64,000 nucleotides of DNA from Alienimonas californiensis. GTDB lineage: Bacteria > Planctomycetota > Planctomycetia > Planctomycetales > Planctomycetaceae. The notes beneath the pieces are model-generated. The model made no database searches and was not told the DNA's origin. It saw only the letters and a list, made by a program, of their open reading frames with translations. The stretch is from the NCBI RefSeq assembly GCF_007743815.1, contig NZ_CP036265.1, positions 4,347,823-4,411,822 of the forward strand. Direction: 5' to 3'. The translations under genes and the position numbers were made by a program. Positions 57,593 to 64,000 of this stretch are shown in pieces (position 1 is the first letter of the stretch; each line of letters begins with the position of its first letter).

Positions 57593-59149
57593 TCAGCTCA
57601 GCGACATGCCGTCGAGGAACTCGCCGTTGGATTTGGACTTGGCGAGCCGGCCGACCAGCATGTCCATCGCGTCGGCGGGGTTCATGCCGGAGAGGGTGCG
57701 ACGCAGGCGGTCGACCTGACGCTGTTCGTCGCCGTCGCGGAGCAACTCCTCGCGGCGGGTGCCGGACTTGTTCACGTCGATTGCGGGCCAGATCCGCTTC
57801 TCGACCAGCTTGCGGTCCAGGTGCAGCTCCGTGTTGCCGGTGCCCTTGAACTCCTCGAAAATCACCTCGTCCATCTTGGAGCCGGTGTCGATCAGGGCGG
57901 TGGCGATGATCGTCAGGCTGCCGCCCTCCTCGACGTTGCGGGCGGCGCCGAAGAACCGCTTGGGGTGCTGCAGGGCGCCGGCGTCGACACCGCCGGTGAG
58001 CACCTTGCCGCTGTGGGGCGTCTCCGTGTTCCAGGCGCGGGCCAGACGGGTGATCGAGTCGAGGAAGATCACCACGTCCTGCCCGAACTCCACCAGCCGC
58101 TTGGCCTTTTCGATCACCATCTCGGAGACCTGAATGTGCCGGCTGGGCGGTTCATCGAAGGTGCTGGAGACCACCTCGCAGTGGCGGCCCTTCACCTGGC
58201 GTTCCATCTCCGTGACCTCCTCCGGCCGTTCGTCGATCAGCAGGACGATCACGTAGGCGTCCGGGTGCCCGGCGAGCGTGGCCTGGGCGAGTTGCTGGAG
58301 GAGCACCGTCTTGCCGGCCCGCGGCGGGCTGACGATCAGGCCCCGCTGCCCGAGTCCGATCGGGGCGACGAGGTCCACCACCCGGGTGCTGAGCTGCTTC
58401 GCATCCCCGGAGAGCCGGAGGCGTTCGTCCGGGTGCAGGGGGGTGAGGTCGTCGAACGGCACCATCCCGTGCACCGCGGACGGGTCCTTGCCGCCGACGG
58501 CCTCGACCCGCAGCAGGGCGAAGTAACGTTCGTTCTCCTTCGGCGGCCGGATCTGCCCGGCGACGGTCGCCCCGGTCTTCAGGCCGAACCGGCGAATCTG
58601 GCTCGGGGAGACGTAGATGTCGTCCGGACAGGGCAGGTAGTGGTAGTCCGGGCTCCGCAGGAAACCGAATCCGTCCGGCAGGATCTCGAGGGTGCCCTCG
58701 CCGAACATCAGCCCGGAGAGCTTCGTGCGCTCCTTGAGGATCTTGAAGATCAGGTCCTGCTTTTTGAGCCCCCCGTACTCCTCCAGCCCGGCCTCCGCGG
58801 CCATGGAGAGCAGTTCCTTCATGCTCATCCGCTGAAGCTCGGAGATGTGAATCTCCTCCGCCGGCCGCGGACCCAGTGCCGGCGGTTCGTCGTCCTCGGT
58901 GAGCATCGAGAGCGTCCGCGGCGTCTGCAACGCCGCGGCGGCCGGCGCGGCGGGAGCCGACGGGTGCGCGGGCTCCGCGTCGTCGTCCACGGCCGCGGTC
59001 AGCGCCGAGGGCGCGGTGTCGCTGGACGGGTTGAGCTTCGCCTGGCTCCTCGCCATGCGATCGCGGACGCTGGAGCGTTTCTTCTTCGACGGGGTGGACG
59101 AGGACGCCATAGCGGTCGCGGGGGGGAGGACGGAATGCGGGGCGGACAT
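57593..59149 (-). CDS. rho: Transcription termination factor Rho
   Basis: Rho, 518 residues, a hexameric RNA helicase that ends transcription. Motifs: N-terminal [19 protein letters not shown], cold-shock-type RNA site [19 protein letters not shown], Walker [40 protein letters not shown] and the R-loop [12 protein letters not shown]. An Ala/Pro-rich N-terminal extension of about 100 residues precedes the core, as is common in high-GC bacteria. Start ATG at 59149 overlaps the coaE stop by one base; [11 protein letters not shown] at 59110 is an alternative. Confidence 0.95.
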   Translation of the reverse strand: MSAPHSVLPPATAMASSSTPSKKKRSSVRDRMARSQAKLNPSSDTAPSALTAAVDDDAEPAHPSAPAAPAAAALQTPRTLSMLTEDDEPPALGPRPAEEIHISELQRMSMKELLSMAAEAGLEEYGGLKKQDLIFKILKERTKLSGLMFGEGTLEILPDGFGFLRSPDYHYLPCPDDIYVSPSQIRRFGLKTGATVAGQIRPPKENERYFALLRVEAVGGKDPSAVHGMVPFDDLTPLHPDERLRLSGDAKQLSTRVVDLVAPIGLGQRGLIVSPPRAGKTVLLQQLAQATLAGHPDAYVIVLLIDERPEEVTEMERQVKGRHCEVVSSTFDEPPSRHIQVSEMVIEKAKRLVEFGQDVVIFLDSITRLARAWNTETPHSGKVLTGGVDAGALQHPKRFFGAARNVEEGGSLTIIATALIDTGSKMDEVIFEEFKGTGNTELHLDRKLVEKRIWPAIDVNKSGTRREELLRDGDEQRQVDRLRRTLSGMNPADAMDMLVGRLAKSKSNGEFLDGMSLS

Positions 59150-59865
59150 CAGGACAACACCGTTTGACCGGCAGCGGGTCGGGCCGGGGCGAACAGGTCG
59201 GAGCGTTCCCGGCGAATCGGGGCGCCGGGGCTCGGTTCGACGGACCACTCGAACAGCAATGCGTCAAAGGCGCGGACGGCGTCCGCCAGCGCTCCGCCGT
59301 TGTCGATCACGGCGTCGGCGGCGGCCTTTTTGCGGTCCAGCGGCCACTGACTGGCCTCGCGGCGATCCAGCTCGGCCTCGTCCCAGCCGCGGCCGGCGAC
59401 GCGGCGGAGACGTTCAGTCCGGGGGACGTCGACGAAGACAATTTTCTCGCAGAACTCCGACCAGCCGCTCTCGAGCATCACGGCGGCGTCCAGCAGCACG
59501 GCTTCGACGCCGGAGGCGAACCAGCCCGCCGCCTCCTCGAGCAGCCGGCGACGAATCACCGGGTGCACAATCGCTTCCAGATCCTTCAGCGCGGCCTCAT
59601 TGCCCGGGCCGAACACGCGGGCGGCCAGCTTGGAGCGGTTGATCTCCGCGTGGGCAAGGTCGCCGTGAGCGAAGAAAATCGCCTCCCCAAAACGGTCGTG
59701 CAGCGCATTCTTCACCGCATCTTCGCGCAGCGCGGCGTGGCCGGCGGCGTCGCCGTCGAGCACGGCGAGGCCCCAACGCTCCGCCACGGCGGAACAGAGG
59801 GCGCTCTTACCGGAACCGACGCCGCCGACGACCCCGAACACGGGGCCTGGGGCAGAACTGGACAC
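59149..59865 (-). CDS. coaE: Dephospho-CoA kinase
   Basis: CoaE, 238 residues, phosphorylates dephospho-CoA in the last step of CoA synthesis. P-loop [14 protein letters not shown] is at the N-terminus, [13 protein letters not shown] and [14 protein letters not shown] follow, and [23 protein letters not shown] is the middle signature (quoted as [15 protein letters not shown]). GTG at 59865 is chosen so that the P-loop lies near residue 13. The rho start overlaps its stop, so the two are cotranslated. Confidence 0.92.
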   Translation of the reverse strand: MSSSAPGPVFGVVGGVGSGKSALCSAVAERWGLAVLDGDAAGHAALREDAVKNALHDRFGEAIFFAHGDLAHAEINRSKLAARVFGPGNEAALKDLEAIVHPVIRRRLLEEAAGWFASGVEAVLLDAAVMLESGWSEFCEKIVFVDVPRTERLRRVAGRGWDEAELDRREASQWPLDRKKAAADAVIDNGGALADAVRAFDALLFEWSVEPSPGAPIRRERSDLFAPARPAAGQTVLS

Positions 59866-60006
59866 GGGGAGGGGCGGGGGAGGGGGCGGCCGCGGGCTGC
59901 GGCGGGGTGGGAACCCGAGACGGGCGCGGCCTATCGTCCCGGCGGCCCCGCACGCTGTCAACGGCCGATTGCACCCCGGAGAGGGTTCGCGCGATCGGGG
60001 GCGCGG

Positions 60007-62826
<2,820 letters not shown>

Positions 62827-63117
62827 CAGGTCCCGGGCGGGAGGCGTTTACGTGGGGGCGGCGGGGGCGACGCACGGTAGAGAGCCGCCCCTTCGCCCCC
62901 AACCGGGCGCGGGCGTCGGCACAACCGGGCGGCGGCGGGGGATTCTGCGCGATTGCGCGTCGCGTTCCACAGAATCCGGTCGAACGCCCGCCCCGGGGTC
63001 CGGTGGCGCGGGCGGGGGGCCGCGACGTCTTGACGGGCGTGATTGCCGTCCGAAGATCATTGAACCGGCGATTCCGCCCCGTTCCCGCCCCGCCCTGTTC
63101 CCCCCGCACCCCGAATC
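62827..63117. promoter_or_regulatory. Intergenic region with candidate promoter (divergent polA and coiled-coil gene)
   Basis: No gene seen in about 290 bases. It holds an 8-base inverted repeat, GGATTCTG (62940-62947) with CAGAATCC (62970-62977), and TTGACG at 63030-63035 with GATCAT at 63055-63060 (19 bases apart), a poor-spacing promoter for the rightward gene. The left half should hold the polA promoter, not identified. Confidence 0.3.
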
Positions 63118-64000
63118 ATGGCAGCTCAAGGCAAATCCACCGGGCTTCAGGTGGGACTTATCATCGCGGTGGTCGTCGCGCTGATCGCCTCCGTCGCCGC
63201 GTTCATCATCTATCGGCAGGACAGCCAGAACCAGGTCCGCTACGCGACGATCGAGCAGGAGAAAGAGAACGTTCAGCGGGTGAACGAGACGCTCCGCAAC
63301 GAAATCGCCGCGATCAAGCAGACCCTCGGCACGACCGCCAGCGAAGCCGGCCTGGCCGACCGGGCCGCGGGCACGGTGCTGGGCGACCTGGACGCGCGGA
63401 TCGCCAACTACAACACCGACCAAAACGAACAGACGCTGTTCCAGGTCGTCGAGAACCTGGACGCCCTGCTGGAAGCGGAACGGTCCCGGTCGGGCCAGTA
63501 CGCATTGACGAACGCAGCCCAGCGTCAGGAGATCAACGGCCTGAACAGCAAATACAGCCGCGAGTCGCAGCAGTATATGGAAGCCCGCAACGTCGCCGTC
63601 GCCGACCGCGGCGACGTGCAGGCCGCGACCGACGAACGCATCCGGGCCGAGCAGGCCCGCCGGCAGGAGATCGAGGACACCCTCGCTTCGACCAAGGCGG
63701 AGCTGGAAGAGGTCAAGGAACAGTTGGCGAACCGCGAGGCGGAACTCGAAGACCAGATCGCCGAACTGGCGGAAACGAACCGGCGCCTGAATCGCGACCT
63801 GGCGATGCAGGAGACCCGCAGCTTCACCACCGCCGACGGCAAGATCGTCAACCTGCAGCGCAGCACCGACACCGTTTACCTCAACCTCGGCAGCCGGCAG
63901 AACCTGCGTCCGGGCGTGACCTTCAGCGTCTACGACAAGGAACAGGTCGGCCCGACCGGCGGCGACATCAGCGCCCTGAAGGGGTCGATCGAAGTGCTGA
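63118..64000 (+). CDS. Coiled-coil membrane protein, partial (runs off right edge)
   Basis: The first 294 codons of a protein with one N-terminal membrane helix (GLQVGLIIAVVVALIASVAAF), then a very long charged coiled-coil (for example QEIEDTLASTKAELEEVKEQL and LEDQIAELAETNRRLNRDL) and, after about residue 235, a beta-like region (ADGKIVNLQRSTDTVYLNLGS and LRPGVTFSVYDK). The layout resembles cell-envelope or pilus-type MreC-like proteins, but no family was recognised. The 3' end is beyond the window. Confidence 0.75.
   Translation, partial: MAAQGKSTGLQVGLIIAVVVALIASVAAFIIYRQDSQNQVRYATIEQEKENVQRVNETLRNEIAAIKQTLGTTASEAGLADRAAGTVLGDLDARIANYNTDQNEQTLFQVVENLDALLEAERSRSGQYALTNAAQRQEINGLNSKYSRESQQYMEARNVAVADRGDVQAATDERIRAEQARRQEIEDTLASTKAELEEVKEQLANREAELEDQIAELAETNRRLNRDLAMQETRSFTTADGKIVNLQRSTDTVYLNLGSRQNLRPGVTFSVYDKEQVGPTGGDISALKGSIEVL

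Noticed and set aside
57583-57605. Additional REP-like arm at the end of rho
   Set aside because: GGCGAGGGGCGGCGTCAG resembles the arm head, but the C-rich half is missing and it lies next to the rho stop.

Overview
This window is a stretch of very GC-rich chromosome, by eye around 70 percent, from what is most likely a member of the Planctomycetes. The evidence is a 1022-residue PVC-type dehydrogenase with a CxxCH heme site, a methenyl-tetrahydromethanopterin cyclohydrolase (the archaeal-type C1 cofactor pathway also found in planctomycetes), several short proteins with no recognisable family, and many GTG and TTG starts. No rRNA, tRNA, CRISPR array, phage or transposase gene was recognised. 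Genus-level placement cannot be made by reading alone.

Layout. 1-5.2 kb: partial alpha/beta hydrolase, a glycosyltransferase overlapping asparagine synthase B, an SGNH-like hydrolase and a small GlsB-type membrane protein. 5.3-13.2 kb: ComEC, a TPR protein, an unknown protein and a shortened UvrA paralogue lacking the insertion domain, then two unknown genes. 13.3-19.1 kb: leuB, a BAX-inhibitor-like membrane protein, a cyclophilin, mch translationally coupled to an inositol-monophosphatase-like gene, and a MOSC protein. 19.3-24.1 kb: an Rrf2 regulator divergent from flavohemoglobin hmp, with a dyad between them, then aconitase. 24.2-28.8 kb: a secreted beta-propeller/cytochrome pair, a methyltransferase, and a fusion of a degenerate YrdC domain with a low-molecular-weight phosphatase.

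28.8-33.7 kb: rpiB and a glycine-cleavage cluster (gcvH, gcvPA, gcvPB) ending in a coupled lipoate ligase; gcvT is not here. 33.8-40.1 kb: an FHA protein with its own promoter-like sequence, an ECF sigma factor coupled to a probable anti-sigma protein, thiL, a metallo-hydrolase and a zinc-ribbon membrane protein. 40.1-45.8 kb: two tandem membrane-anchored single-heme paralogues, the first frameshifted at a G8 run, followed by the large PVC-type dehydrogenase. 45.9-51.1 kb: an FtsX/LolD-type ABC exporter, a DinB-like protein, htpG and nadD. 51.3-64 kb: priA, a SIS-domain isomerase, a formylglycine-enzyme-like lipoprotein with a coupled PH-like protein, nusB, ribH, rho coupled to coaE, polA, and a coiled-coil membrane protein running off the right edge.

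The most unusual non-coding content is two families of small repeats. One is a 32-bp perfect palindrome (three full copies and one half copy), one copy of which is translated inside the PVC-type dehydrogenase. The other is a REP-like hairpin (GGGGGC-GTCA-GCCCCC with a GGCGAGC head) that occurs as two head-out inverted pairs plus one extra copy. An AT-rich 21-bp inverted repeat after the cyclophilin gene also stands out. No complete new defence or biosynthetic system was found; the best candidates for new biology are the palindromes inside genes, the YrdC-phosphatase fusion, the shortened UvrA paralogue and the tandem heme-protein/dehydrogenase cluster.
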